In this document: piece by piece, positions 33,034-42,446 of the stretch | How positions within the stretch are numbered: position 1 is the first letter of the stretch | How the letters are laid out: each line of letters opens with the position of its first letter | NCBI GenBank assembly: GCA_030627625.1 | Contig: DAOURR010000001.1 | Coordinates: 1-64,000, forward strand | Length of the DNA stretch: 64,000 nucleotides | Direction: 5' to 3' | DNA from: UBA3103 sp002365855 | GTDB lineage: Bacteria > Bacillota > Desulfotomaculia > Desulfotomaculales > Pelotomaculaceae | Program-made: the position numbers and the translations under genes | Notes under the pieces: generated by a model | Databases searched by the model: none | What the model was told of the DNA's origin: nothing | Seen by the model: only the letters and a program-made list of their open reading frames with translations

Positions 33034-34098
33034 ATGATGCAGAATATAAATAAATTTAAGCCTAATTTAAAAGATCTAACCCTGTCCGAACTTATTTTTT
33101 TCATTACAGGCCTCGGGGTTGAAAATTATCGTGCCAGGCAGGTCGCTGATTGGATATTTAAAAAAGGATCTGTTTCCTTCCATGATATGACCAGCCTCCC
33201 ACTGGATTTAAGAGAACGGCTTAACGAGGCTGCCTGCATCAGCCGGCCGAAAATCATGATCAGGCGGATTTCTAAAAGAAAAGACACGGTGAAATATCTG
33301 TTTGGCCTTCATGACGGGCAGGCGGTTGAAAGCGTTTTAATGAAGCATGACTACGGGAATTCAGCCTGCGTTTCAACTCAGGTGGGATGCAGGTTTGCAT
33401 GTTGCCTGTGCGCTTCAGGGCTGACCGGGCTGGTGCGCAATTTAACACCAGGAGAGATATATGACCAGGTCCTGGGCATCCAGCAGGATAGCGGGAAACG
33501 TGTCAGTCATGTGGTCATAATGGGGTCTGGTGAGCCGCTTGACAACTTCAACGCTACCCTCACTTTTATCAAAAACATCACTGCTCCTTACGGCCTGAAC
33601 ATAGGTTGCCGGCACATAACCCTGTCGACATGCGGACTTGTCCCTGAAATGATCAGGCTTGCCGAAGAAAAACTTCCCCTGACTCTGGCCGTTTCGCTGC
33701 ACGCGCCAAACGATCCACTGAGGGACTTGCTGGTTCCGGTTAATAAAAAACACCCTTTGAAAGAACTAATGCCTGCTTGCCAGTATTATATCAAAGAAAC
33801 CGGCAGGCGGATAACATTTGAATATGCCCTGCTGTCGGGTGTTAATGACGGCAGTGAACACGCGCTTGAATTGGGGCGGCTCTTGTCCGGTATGCTGTGC
33901 CATGTCAACCTGATACCCGCCAACCCTGTTGCCGAGAGAGGCGTGAAAGCACCCTCCAGGCAGCAGGTAGAACTTTTTAGAGATGTTGTTGAAAAGCAAG
34001 GCATAGCAGTTACCATCAGGAGGGAACTGGGTACAGATATTGACGCAGCCTGCGGACAGCTGAGACGGAGCTTGATCAACAGGGAAAATAAAATTTAA
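33034..34098 (+). CDS. rlmN: Dual-specificity RNA methyltransferase RlmN
   Basis: A 354-residue radical SAM enzyme that methylates C2 of A2503 in 23S rRNA and A37 in some tRNAs. The cluster motif is CRFACCLC (CxxxCxxC), followed by GSGEPLDNF, SLHAPND and the methyl-carrying C-terminal cysteine in DIDAACGQLR. Length is typical. It directly follows rsmB and precedes the FHA genes. Confidence 0.96.
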   Translation: MMQNINKFKPNLKDLTLSELIFFITGLGVENYRARQVADWIFKKGSVSFHDMTSLPLDLRERLNEAACISRPKIMIRRISKRKDTVKYLFGLHDGQAVESVLMKHDYGNSACVSTQVGCRFACCLCASGLTGLVRNLTPGEIYDQVLGIQQDSGKRVSHVVIMGSGEPLDNFNATLTFIKNITAPYGLNIGCRHITLSTCGLVPEMIRLAEEKLPLTLAVSLHAPNDPLRDLLVPVNKKHPLKELMPACQYYIKETGRRITFEYALLSGVNDGSEHALELGRLLSGMLCHVNLIPANPVAERGVKAPSRQQVELFRDVVEKQGIAVTIRRELGTDIDAACGQLRRSLINRENKI

Positions 34099-34138
34099 AG
34101 CGTGTAGAAGCATGCGAATCACCGAGGGGGGCTGTAAC

Positions 34139-34903
34139 TTGGGCGGTGTATTTTCGGGGCTGGAAGGCAGCCTGGAAAAATATATTGAAGGATTTTTTAA
34201 GGATAAATTAGGGGGCGGATATGTCCAGCCTGTGGAAATAGCGAAAAAATTGGCCAGGGAGATGAGGGACAGCAGGCGGGTGAGTGTCAGCTGCATATAT
34301 GTTCCTAATGAATATACTGTCCACCTTCATCCTTCGGATTATGAAAATATCACCAATTTCTCCGGCCTGCTTGCCAAAGAGCTTCAGGAATATGTGAGAC
34401 AGAAGGCTGAAGAAAAAAGATACACTCTTGCAGGCCGGCCTCTGGTTTCTTTTGCTTGTGACGAAAATCTGGCTGGAGGAAGCGTCAGGCTTGAGTCAAG
34501 GTTTAGCGAGTCACCACCGGAGGCTGAAAAGACCCCGGAAGAAAATTCTATCGAACATACACAGCGCTTTACCCTGTTAAAGGAAGCCATTAAGACGGAC
34601 ACCGCCCCTCTTGTTTATGGCCGTCTTGTTATAGACGCCGGGCCGGACCGTGGGAAAACCTTTAACCTGAGCAATGTATCTATAGTTATCGGCCGCCGTG
34701 AAGACTGTGGTATTATTCTTAACGATACCAGTATTTCACGCCGCCATGCCCGATTGGAACTTAGCCAGGGCCGATATGTCATAACCGACATCGGTAGTAC
34801 GAACGGCGTTGTAGTTAATGGTGAGAAAATACTTACAAAGGTGCTTGAGCCAGGAGATGTGTTAACTTTGGGTACCACAGTATGTACCTTTAAGGTGGAA
34901 TAA
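34139..34903 (+). CDS. FhaA-type protein: DUF3662 domain plus FHA domain
   Basis: A 254-residue cytosolic protein. The N-terminal DUF3662 domain (about 1-120: FSGLEGSLEKYIEGFFKDKL, VQPVEIAKKLAREM) is joined by an acidic linker to a C-terminal FHA domain with the phosphothreonine-binding core VIGRREDCGIILNDTSISRRHARL and DIGSTNGVVVNGEKI. FHA domains read targets of the PASTA kinase. The frame starts at 34112, but GAGGGGGG before TTG 34139 indicates that start. It belongs to the kinase/cell-wall cluster, as in Actinobacteria. Confidence 0.88.
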   Translation: MGGVFSGLEGSLEKYIEGFFKDKLGGGYVQPVEIAKKLAREMRDSRRVSVSCIYVPNEYTVHLHPSDYENITNFSGLLAKELQEYVRQKAEEKRYTLAGRPLVSFACDENLAGGSVRLESRFSESPPEAEKTPEENSIEHTQRFTLLKEAIKTDTAPLVYGRLVIDAGPDRGKTFNLSNVSIVIGRREDCGIILNDTSISRRHARLELSQGRYVITDIGSTNGVVVNGEKILTKVLEPGDVLTLGTTVCTFKVE

Positions 34904-34905
34904 TT

Positions 34906-35403
34906 GTGTTTGCCGTGGCCCTGATGATTTTGCGGTACAGTTTCTTGCTGATGTTATTTATTTTTATCTTCAGGCTGGTCAAATGGATGATTAGCGACCT
35001 GCAGGACAGTCCGGGTCATTATCCGGCAGAAGATCCGGCCGGTTTGTTGCCAGAAGAAAATATGAGCGGGCAGTCATCTGATGTTAAACTCATTGTTATT
35101 GAGAGTTCCCTTGAAGAACTGGAGCCGGGAGACACTTTCATCATAGGACCGGAACTTGTAATCGGCAGGGCTGGCGGTAGCAGCATTGTTATAAACGATT
35201 CTTTTGCTTCCACACGTCACTCCAGAGTTTATATTAAACAGGGGCAGTACTGGCTTGAGGATTTAAAAAGTACAAACGGTACCTTTTTAAACGAAGTAAT
35301 TGTTGACCGTCCTATTGTGCTTGCGGATGGCGACAGGATCAGAATTGGGAAAGTCACTTTTCAGTTTGTGAGGTGGGGGCATGAGGTGGGCTCAAGTAAC
35401 TGA
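34906..35403 (+). CDS. FhaB-like membrane-anchored FHA-domain protein
   Basis: A 165-residue protein with one N-terminal transmembrane helix (about residues 3-24), a linker, and an FHA domain: VIGRAGGSSIVINDSFASTRHSRV and LKSTNGTFLNEV. It should recruit phosphorylated proteins at the membrane near FtsW/PBP. GTG start three bases after the previous stop. Its 3' end overlaps the phosphatase gene by 23 bases. Confidence 0.86.
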   Translation: MFAVALMILRYSFLLMLFIFIFRLVKWMISDLQDSPGHYPAEDPAGLLPEENMSGQSSDVKLIVIESSLEELEPGDTFIIGPELVIGRAGGSSIVINDSFASTRHSRVYIKQGQYWLEDLKSTNGTFLNEVIVDRPIVLADGDRIRIGKVTFQFVRWGHEVGSSN

Positions 35404-36094
35404 TACCGGTCTGGTTAGAAATTTAAATGAAGACAGCCTTTGCATATCACCCGGGATAGGATTGTTTGCAGTGGCTGATGGTATGGGAGGACACCTGGCA
35501 GGGGAAGTTGCCAGTACAGCGGCACTGCAGATGCTGGAGCATGAGCTTGTAAAGCTGCATGGAAAAGGCGGTAAGCCCGGGGATGTCCTGGTTGGCGCTG
35601 TTAAAGAAGTAAACAAGTCTATCTTTGACATGTCCCGTAAAAACCCGGCATGGGTGGGAATGGGAACTACAATAACCGCCTGTCTTAAGTCTGGAGATGA
35701 GTTATATATAGCCCAGGTTGGGGATAGCCGGGCATACCTCTTAAGGGGAAATGAAATCGTTCAACTTACAGAGGATCATTCACTGGTTCAGCAGCTGGTA
35801 AAAAATGGTGGCATTACAAAAGAACAGGCCATAGCGCACCCCCGGCGCAACGTTCTAACCAGGGCGCTTGGTACGGGACCTGTGCTGGAGGTTGACCGTT
35901 ACTCCGTCAAAATTTACCCGGGGGACATGATCCTGCTCTGCACGGACGGCCTCACCGGATACCTGCGGCAGGAAGAGATTAATGCCGCGGTCAGGAACGC
36001 TCCCAGCCTTGATACCGCAGTTCTAACCCTTTTGGATCAAGCTCTTCAGCGCGGAGGGGCAGATAATATTACTGCCGTTCTGGTAGAGTTTTAA
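35381..36094 (+). CDS. prpC: PP2C-family Ser/Thr protein phosphatase
   Basis: A 237-residue metal-dependent phosphatase opposing the PASTA kinase. PP2C motifs are TGLVRNLNEDS, VADGMGGHLAGEVAS, QVGDSRAYLL, LCTDGLTGYL and GGADNITAVLVEF, with the Asp residues of the Mn/Mg site. ATG 35381 follows GAGGTGGGGG. In B. subtilis prpC directly precedes prkC; here ftsW/rodA and a PBP are inserted between them. Confidence 0.94.
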   Translation: MRWAQVTDTGLVRNLNEDSLCISPGIGLFAVADGMGGHLAGEVASTAALQMLEHELVKLHGKGGKPGDVLVGAVKEVNKSIFDMSRKNPAWVGMGTTITACLKSGDELYIAQVGDSRAYLLRGNEIVQLTEDHSLVQQLVKNGGITKEQAIAHPRRNVLTRALGTGPVLEVDRYSVKIYPGDMILLCTDGLTGYLRQEEINAAVRNAPSLDTAVLTLLDQALQRGGADNITAVLVEF

Positions 36095-36163
36095 CATCGT
36101 TTACTTGATCCGGCGCCCCGAATAACTATTTTGAGCTTTATATAAAATTTATTGGAGGTTATG

Positions 36164-37480
36164 ATGAATCCCGGGACTTTTGAGCTGAATAACCTCAATC
36201 TATTGCGACCCCGGGGAAGGGACAGGGGCAGAAAAATTGAGTTCAAACTGCTGGTTTTAGCTGGTGGATATGCCCTGGCGGGAGCATTGGTTCTTTACCT
36301 GAGTGAGCCCGTATCAGGCCTCAATGCGCTTGCTGCAGCAGTAGTCACAACTGCCGCCTTCTTTATTGTTCATATATTTTGGAATAAGAATAGATACAGG
36401 GGAGACCTGTTTTTACTGCCCGTTACCGCTGCTCTGTCTTCCACAGGGTTGATCTTCCTGTTCAGGTTGAACCCGGCCTACGGGATGCGCCAGTTTGCGT
36501 GGATCCTGATAGGATTGGCTGTGCTGGTTTTGGTAACAAGGTTGCTGGCGAACTTTCGCTTTTTAAGTGAGTATAAATATATTTATGCAATGGCCGGTAT
36601 AGTTGCCCTGATCCTGCCTATTTTCTTCGGTAAGGAGCAGGGGGGGGCAAAAAGCTGGCTTGACTTCGGAATTTTTCAGATGCAGCCATCAGAATTTGTT
36701 AAAATTCTGGTTGTATTGTTTTTAGCAAGTTTTTTGGTAGAGAACAGGGAGATTTTGATCAAAGGGACCAGAAGTATGGGTTGGTTGTCAGTTCCGGGTC
36801 CCAGTGAATGGGCGCCTCTGGCTGCAATGTGGGCCATTTCTCTTCTCATCCTGGTATTCCAGAGGGATCTGGGCACAGCATTGATCTATTTTAGCACTTT
36901 TTTGGCTATGGTCTATATTGCTACATCGCGCGCTTTTTATGCCCTTTTTGGGATGGGGCTTTTCGTGGCGGGAGCAGTTGCTTGCTTTTTCCTGTTCGAT
37001 CACGTTCGGGCCAGAGTCGAAATCTGGCTGAACCCATGGCCTTATATTGACACCACAGGATACCAGGTGGCCCAGTCCCTATTTGCAATCGGTTCTGGTG
37101 GGGTATTGGGGACAGGTCTTGGTCAGGGTTACCCCAATTTTATTCCCGCCGTGCACACGGACTTGATATTTTCGGCTATCTGCGAGGAAATGGGCTTGCT
37201 TGGCGGGGTAGGGATCCTGTTATTATTTATAATTTTTATTTTCCGTGGGATTAAGATTGCCTTGAACACAAAAGATGACTTTGACGCCCTTGTAGCCTCA
37301 GGGGCAACCGCGCTTCTGGGTTTGCAGGCGTTTATTATAATTGCGGGAGTAACTAAACTTCTGCCCTTAACCGGCGTAACACTTCCGTATATTAGTTATG
37401 GAGGCAGTTCATTAGTAGCTAATTTTATCCTGCTGGGGCTGTTATTGAATATTTCAAACGAGGCAGAAAGCCGCCTATGA
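36164..37480 (+). CDS. FtsW/RodA/SpoVE-family peptidoglycan polymerase
   Basis: A 438-residue SEDS protein with about ten membrane segments. Family motifs include ISLLILVFQRDLGTALIYFSTFLAM (catalytic Asp region), GVLGTGLGQGYPNFIPAVHTDLIFSAICEEMGLLGG and PLTGVTLPYISYGGSSLVANF. SEDS proteins polymerise lipid II with a partner class B PBP, here encoded next door with a 4-base overlap. SD GGAGG fits ATG 36164 rather than the ATG three bases earlier. Whether it serves division, elongation or the spore cortex is unclear. Confidence 0.93.
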   Translation: MNPGTFELNNLNLLRPRGRDRGRKIEFKLLVLAGGYALAGALVLYLSEPVSGLNALAAAVVTTAAFFIVHIFWNKNRYRGDLFLLPVTAALSSTGLIFLFRLNPAYGMRQFAWILIGLAVLVLVTRLLANFRFLSEYKYIYAMAGIVALILPIFFGKEQGGAKSWLDFGIFQMQPSEFVKILVVLFLASFLVENREILIKGTRSMGWLSVPGPSEWAPLAAMWAISLLILVFQRDLGTALIYFSTFLAMVYIATSRAFYALFGMGLFVAGAVACFFLFDHVRARVEIWLNPWPYIDTTGYQVAQSLFAIGSGGVLGTGLGQGYPNFIPAVHTDLIFSAICEEMGLLGGVGILLLFIIFIFRGIKIALNTKDDFDALVASGATALLGLQAFIIIAGVTKLLPLTGVTLPYISYGGSSLVANFILLGLLLNISNEAESRL

Positions 37481-38868
37481 AAAAGAATATTTTTAAACTG
37501 GGAATTGTTTTGCTGGGGTTGTTCTCGATTTTGGCAGCCTACCTTTCATACCTCCATATGATCAAAGGGCCTGCCTTGGCGGTGAATCCTTATAATCGAC
37601 GTTTTCAGGAGATTGAATCCCAGGTCAGGCGGGGGTCAATTTATGACATAAAGGGAGTTGTTCTGGCAAAAACCGAATTTGTTGGGTCAAAAGGAACCCG
37701 TATTTATCCCCGTGGCGCGGATGTGTCACATCTTGTCGGCTATATTTCTGAGCGGTATGGGCGAGCCGGGTTTGAATCTTACTACGATAACTACCTGTTG
37801 GGCATGGAAGGCGCCGACCGTTTCAGAAATCTGACAAACAAGCTGTTAGGCAGGGAGCAGGTTGGTGGCGATATCATCCTTACCATAGACTCATCCTTGC
37901 AGAGAATGGCGATTGATCTTATGGGGGGCCGGCGGGGGGCAGTTGTTCTCCTGGATACCGGAACTGGTGCTTTAAGGGTGCTGGCCTCAAGCCCAAGTTT
38001 TAATCCAAACAAGCTGGATGAACTATGGCCCAGCCTGGTTAACAGCGAAAGCTCGCCTTTGCTGAACCGTGCCACCGAGGGCGTCTATCCACCGGGATCA
38101 ACTTACAAGGTGGTGACTGCCGCCGGGGCGCTTTCTGCTAACCCGGACCTCACAGGTAAAATATTTGATTGCCCGGGCTATCTTGATGTTAACGGGTACA
38201 GGCTTAATGATACTTCCGCGCATGGTGAATTAAGTATAACCAGGGCTATTGCAGTATCCTGCAATACAACCTTTGCTCAACTTGGCCTTGGTTTGGGTCC
38301 TGAAAGTTTCTCCAGGACCGCCAAAGCTTTCGGGATGGGTAAAGACCCTGGCCTGGAAACACCAGCATGGCCTGGAAGTATGGCTTCGGTTGGGATGATC
38401 ACCCCCACCGAACTTGCCAGCAGTGCTATAGGACAAGGAGAGGTTTTGGTAAGTCCGCTGCAGATGGCCATGGTAGCGGCGGCTATAGCGAATAAAGGCG
38501 TAATAATGCGTCCATATCTGGTGGAAGCGGTTAATGACTCCCTTGGTTCAGCCGTGCAAAAGGCAACGCATAAGACATGGCTCGTTTCCACTACCCCTGA
38601 AACTTCAGAAATTATCAAGGAAGGAATGATCGAAGCCGTCCGGTATGGCACAGCAACAGCTGCTGCCGTGTCAGGCATGAAGGTGGCCGGTAAAACAGGC
38701 TCTGCCCAAAACCCGCACGGACAGACTCACGCTTGGTTTATTGGATTTGCACCTGCAGATCAACCCAGGGTTGCAGTCGCGGTAATATTAGAAAACGCCG
38801 GTTCCGGCGGCTCGGTCGCTGCCCCCATTGGCGGCCGTCTCCTGTCCGCCGCTGTAATAGGAAGGTAA
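37477..38868 (+). CDS. Penicillin-binding protein, class B transpeptidase (PbpA type)
   Basis: A 463-residue membrane-anchored D,D-transpeptidase that cross-links peptidoglycan. One N-terminal TM helix (residues ~7-26), the dimerisation domain (RRGSIYDIKGVVLA), then the penicillin-binding domain with PPGSTYK (Ser208, Lys211), SCNTT and KTGSAQ. It is shorter than most class B PBPs (550-700 residues), like the PbpA of Actinobacteria that pairs with RodA. The start overlaps the SEDS gene by four bases, so the pair is made together. Confidence 0.94.
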   Translation: MKKNIFKLGIVLLGLFSILAAYLSYLHMIKGPALAVNPYNRRFQEIESQVRRGSIYDIKGVVLAKTEFVGSKGTRIYPRGADVSHLVGYISERYGRAGFESYYDNYLLGMEGADRFRNLTNKLLGREQVGGDIILTIDSSLQRMAIDLMGGRRGAVVLLDTGTGALRVLASSPSFNPNKLDELWPSLVNSESSPLLNRATEGVYPPGSTYKVVTAAGALSANPDLTGKIFDCPGYLDVNGYRLNDTSAHGELSITRAIAVSCNTTFAQLGLGLGPESFSRTAKAFGMGKDPGLETPAWPGSMASVGMITPTELASSAIGQGEVLVSPLQMAMVAAAIANKGVIMRPYLVEAVNDSLGSAVQKATHKTWLVSTTPETSEIIKEGMIEAVRYGTATAAAVSGMKVAGKTGSAQNPHGQTHAWFIGFAPADQPRVAVAVILENAGSGGSVAAPIGGRLLSAAVIGR

Positions 38869-38958
38869 AAATTAAAATTTTTTTTACCATTTAAAATATA
38901 TTGACTTTTTTGTTGTCTGTAAGCATTATTACAATAGCTAGATTTGAGGTGAAAAATA

Positions 38959-40827
38959 TTGATTGGGAAACTCTTGGGAAACCGGTATGAGATCCTTGAT
39001 CAGCTTGGCGGCGGAGGCATGGCCATAGTTCATAAGGGGAAAGATACTCTCTTAAACAGGCTTGTCACCATAAAGATACTTCGCCCCGAATACACCTCCG
39101 ATGAAGATTTCGTAAAGCGGTTTCGCAGGGAGGCCCAGGCAATCGCCAGCCTTTCGCACCCTAATATTGTAAGCATATACGATGTGGGTCAGGAAGAAAA
39201 AATTCATTATCTGGTTATGGAATATGTAGAAGGGGACAACCTGAAGAACCTGATCAGGGGGCAGGGAACCCTGACGCCGGGCAGGGCGCTTGAAATTGCC
39301 CGTCAAGTGAGTGAAGCACTTCAGCACGCCCATGAAAACAACATTGTACACCGGGACGTCAAGCCTCAGAACATCCTTATTACCAGTGGCGGGCGGGCAA
39401 AACTCACGGATTTTGGGATTGCCAGGGAGGCTACCACTGCTACCCTGACCCAGACTGATACCATTGTTGGATCAGTTCACTATCTCTCACCGGAACAGGC
39501 GCGTGGTGAAACGGCAGGGCCCAGGTCAGACATTTATTCTCTTGGCATCGTTCTTTACGAGATGGTTACAGGGTCACTTCCATTCCAGGGTGACACACCT
39601 ATTGGAGTAGCGTTAAAACATATTCAGGAAACTCCCCCCAGCCCGTCCAGCCTGAATCCCGTAGTTTCACCCGCTCTTGAAAATGTTATTTTCAGAGCAA
39701 TGGCCAAGATTCCGGCGGAACGTTATGAAACAGCTCGTGAGATGGCGTCAGACCTTGAAGGGGCAGCCGTTGGCTCAACCGGGGATTCAGGCCGGGCGAC
39801 GACTCGTGATGAGTTTGCCACCAGAGTTATCCCTGCGGTCAAGCTTCCGCAGGAAGATGTTCAACCGGCTGGAGGGAGGAGAGAGGCAGCCAGGCGCCGT
39901 CCCGTACTCCTTTGGGGCGCCATAATCATTCTGGTTATGGTTGTTGCAGCTCTTGCAGCTTTTCAGTCGTATATTAATGTTCCGGAAGTTGCAATGCCTT
40001 CCGTTGAAGGAAAAACCCAGGATGAAGCCCAGGATATACTCCGCAGAGAGGGAATTAAAAATATTGAACTCACCCGCAGCCCACACCAAAGCGTACCTCT
40101 AGGGTGGGTTATTTCTCAGGCTCCGGCACCGGAAACAAAAATAAAAGTGACGCGCAACGTGACTCTTAACGTCAGCACGGGGCCGGAATACCGGGTTATT
40201 CCAGAGGTTATCGGCCTGTCTCTAAATGACGCTAGAAATAAGATTTATCAAAATGAGCTTTACGTTGTCGATCCCGTACAGGAGAGCTATAGTGACGACT
40301 ATCTCCAGGGTTTGGTCATGGATACTGAGCCCAAACCGCTTGATAAGATCTCCAAGGGTTCCGGTATAGTCCTGACAGTAAGCAAAGGACCGGAGCCCGT
40401 TGACGTCAAAGTGCCGGATCTAAGCGGCCTTACAACTGAAAATGCCACTTTGGAACTCGAAAAAGTAAAGTTGAAGCTCGATCCGAATGTGAGGAGGTCC
40501 ACCAGCACCAAATATTTTGCGGGTCAGGTGGTCAGCCAAGACCCTGTTAAAGGAACTGAATTACAGGAAGGTTCTACAGTTCAGGTGACCATCAGCAACG
40601 GCCCGGGTCCTTCCAGGAAGCTGACCAGAGTGGAAACACCGATACCAGATGACGGCAGGGAGCACGAACTCAGGATAGTTGTCGTTGACGCGAAAGGTAC
40701 CAAAGAATATTATATTAATAATCACTCGCCCGGCGATAGAGTCGTCAGGGAAGTACCCTATTATGGAAAGGCGGTAATTGAAGTCTATATCGACAGGGAA
40801 TTGGTTGGTGAAAAGGTCTTTGAATAG
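38959..40827 (+). CDS. prkC: PASTA-domain Ser/Thr protein kinase (PknB/PrkC)
   Basis: A 622-residue membrane receptor kinase. Kinase domain 10-270: glycine loop LGGGGMA, Lys39 in VTIKIL, HRDVKPQN (131-138), DFG (151) and GSVHYLSPEQARGE. One TM segment around residues 312-335 is followed by three extracellular PASTA domains (about 340-545) that bind muropeptide or lipid II, and an extra C-terminal domain of about 70 residues. In Bacillus, PrkC senses muropeptides and prompts spore germination. TTG 38959 follows GAGGTG. The last eight bases overlap the rsgA start. A plausible TTGACT element lies at 38901. Confidence 0.95.
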   Translation: MIGKLLGNRYEILDQLGGGGMAIVHKGKDTLLNRLVTIKILRPEYTSDEDFVKRFRREAQAIASLSHPNIVSIYDVGQEEKIHYLVMEYVEGDNLKNLIRGQGTLTPGRALEIARQVSEALQHAHENNIVHRDVKPQNILITSGGRAKLTDFGIAREATTATLTQTDTIVGSVHYLSPEQARGETAGPRSDIYSLGIVLYEMVTGSLPFQGDTPIGVALKHIQETPPSPSSLNPVVSPALENVIFRAMAKIPAERYETAREMASDLEGAAVGSTGDSGRATTRDEFATRVIPAVKLPQEDVQPAGGRREAARRRPVLLWGAIIILVMVVAALAAFQSYINVPEVAMPSVEGKTQDEAQDILRREGIKNIELTRSPHQSVPLGWVISQAPAPETKIKVTRNVTLNVSTGPEYRVIPEVIGLSLNDARNKIYQNELYVVDPVQESYSDDYLQGLVMDTEPKPLDKISKGSGIVLTVSKGPEPVDVKVPDLSGLTTENATLELEKVKLKLDPNVRRSTSTKYFAGQVVSQDPVKGTELQEGSTVQVTISNGPGPSRKLTRVETPIPDDGREHELRIVVVDAKGTKEYYINNHSPGDRVVREVPYYGKAVIEVYIDRELVGEKVFE

Positions 40828-41704
40828 CCAGGATACGCTTGTTAAAGGTATAGTAGTCAAGGCTTACAGCGGCTTCTACTATGCTCACGACGGCCGCAGG
40901 GAATGGGAGTGCAAGCTGCGGGGGCGTTTTCGCTACACTAATCAGCAGGTTATGGTCGGCGACCATGTAGAATTTATGCCCGGACAAGACGGATACGGAG
41001 TTATTGAAAAACTGCTGCCCAGGCGCACGTTGTTGGTTCGCCCGCCGGTTGCCAACGTGGATCAGGCGGTAATCGTATTCGCTGTACGTGAGCCAGACCC
41101 CAATCCAGGACTTCTCGGCAGGTTTTTAGTAGCGGCATTGAGCAGCCGCATTGAACCAATAATATGTTTTAACAAGGTTGACCTGACTAAAGACGGGCAG
41201 GTCGAGCTGGTTTCCCAGTACCGGGAAAACTACCGGGTCGTGATAACCAGCGCCAAAACCGGCAAAGGACTGGACAACCTGCGTGATTCGCTGAAAGAGA
41301 AGATCTCTGTACTTGCCGGCCCATCAGGGGTGGGCAAGACCACACTTTTAAATGCTCTCCTGCCGGGCTTAAAATTAAAGACAGGTGAGGTCAGTTCAAA
41401 GCTTAAACAAGGCAGGCACACCACCCGGCACGTGGAATTGATTTACCTTCCCGAAGGCGGCCTGGTGGCTGACACGCCTGGTTTTACAAGTCTTGAACTG
41501 CCCGAGATCAAGCCGGAAGAATTGGCGTCCTTATTCCCTGATATAAAAGCTTGCCTTACTGGTTGTTATTTTAAAGGCTGTCTACATTTTAAGGAGCCTA
41601 AATGCGCTGTGAAGGAAGCGGTGGAGAGCGGTAAAATTCAGGAAATACGCTATAACCAATACCTGGAGTATTTAGCCGAGCTAATGGATAGAAGGAGGTA
41701 CTAA
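40820..41704 (+). CDS. rsgA: Ribosome small-subunit-dependent GTPase RsgA
   Basis: A 294-residue circularly permuted GTPase that checks late 30S maturation. It has an OB fold, then G4 NKVD, G1 GPSGVGKTTLLN and G3 DTPGFTS in permuted order, and a C-terminal zinc site CLTGCYFKGCLHFKEPKCAV. The frame reaches back to 40778 inside the kinase gene; TTG 40820, preceded by AAAAGG, gives the usual N-terminus. Followed by rpe after four bases, the same order as in Bacillus. Confidence 0.95.
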   Translation: MNSQDTLVKGIVVKAYSGFYYAHDGRREWECKLRGRFRYTNQQVMVGDHVEFMPGQDGYGVIEKLLPRRTLLVRPPVANVDQAVIVFAVREPDPNPGLLGRFLVAALSSRIEPIICFNKVDLTKDGQVELVSQYRENYRVVITSAKTGKGLDNLRDSLKEKISVLAGPSGVGKTTLLNALLPGLKLKTGEVSSKLKQGRHTTRHVELIYLPEGGLVADTPGFTSLELPEIKPEELASLFPDIKACLTGCYFKGCLHFKEPKCAVKEAVESGKIQEIRYNQYLEYLAELMDRRRY

Positions 41705-41708
41705 CTCT

Positions 41709-42377
41709 TTGGTAAAAATAGCACCTTCCATTTTGTCAGCAAATTTTGCGGCGCTTCTTGAAGATATAAAGCAAGTTGAAAAAGCCGGGGCTGAATACCT
41801 GCACGTTGATGTAATGGACGGTCATTTTGTTCCCAACATTACGATAGGCCCGCTGGTGGTGGAGTCTTTGAGAGCTAAAACCAGCATGTGTTTTGACGTG
41901 CACCTGATGATAGAGAACCCCGGGCAGTATATTGAGCGTTTCATCAGCGCGGGCGCCGACATTGTCACCGTTCATACGGAATCTGACAGGCATCTGCACA
42001 GGACACTCAGCCTGATTAAAAAGAGCGGGGCAATGGCGGGAGTTGCTTTGAATCCCTCTACTCCACCCTGCCAGATAGAATATGTTTTGCACCTTGTCGA
42101 CCTGGTGCTGCTGATGACCGTTAACCCCGGATACGGCGGTCAGGTTTTTATACCCGAAGTTTTACCCAAAATCCAGGATGTTAGAAGAATGCTGGATCAG
42201 CGGGGGTTAAAGACGGACATCCAGGTTGACGGCGGGATTAACCGGGATACTGCAGCGGCGGTTGTGCGGGCCGGGGCGACTGTACTGGTTGCCGGGTCGG
42301 CAATATTTGAAAGCGGTGACATCGCGAGGGCTGTAAGTGAAATAAGAAAAGCTGCAGGAGGAGAACATAAGTACTAG
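41709..42377 (+). CDS. rpe: Ribulose-phosphate 3-epimerase
   Basis: A 222-residue TIM-barrel enzyme interconverting ribulose-5-P and xylulose-5-P. Motifs: KIAPSILSANFAAL, LHVDVMDGHFVPNITIG, DVHLMIENP, MTVNPGYGGQ and VDGGINRDTA, including the metal His and catalytic Asp residues. TTG 41709 with GAAGGAGG upstream. Last gene of the long plus-strand block, closed by a strong terminator. Confidence 0.96.
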   Translation: MVKIAPSILSANFAALLEDIKQVEKAGAEYLHVDVMDGHFVPNITIGPLVVESLRAKTSMCFDVHLMIENPGQYIERFISAGADIVTVHTESDRHLHRTLSLIKKSGAMAGVALNPSTPPCQIEYVLHLVDLVLLMTVNPGYGGQVFIPEVLPKIQDVRRMLDQRGLKTDIQVDGGINRDTAAAVVRAGATVLVAGSAIFESGDIARAVSEIRKAAGGEHKY

Positions 42378-42401
42378 TTAATGTATACTTATTTATATAA
42401 C

Positions 42402-42437
42402 AAGGAGCGCCTGCCGCTGTTGCCGCAGGCGCTCCTT
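42402..42437. terminator. Bidirectional terminator between rpe and the beta-propeller gene
   Basis: A 13-bp stem AAGGAGCGCCTGC / GCAGGCGCTCCTT (42402-42414, 42425-42437), followed by a short T-rich stretch, between convergent genes. Confidence 0.85.
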
Positions 42438-42446
42438 TATGCTTTC

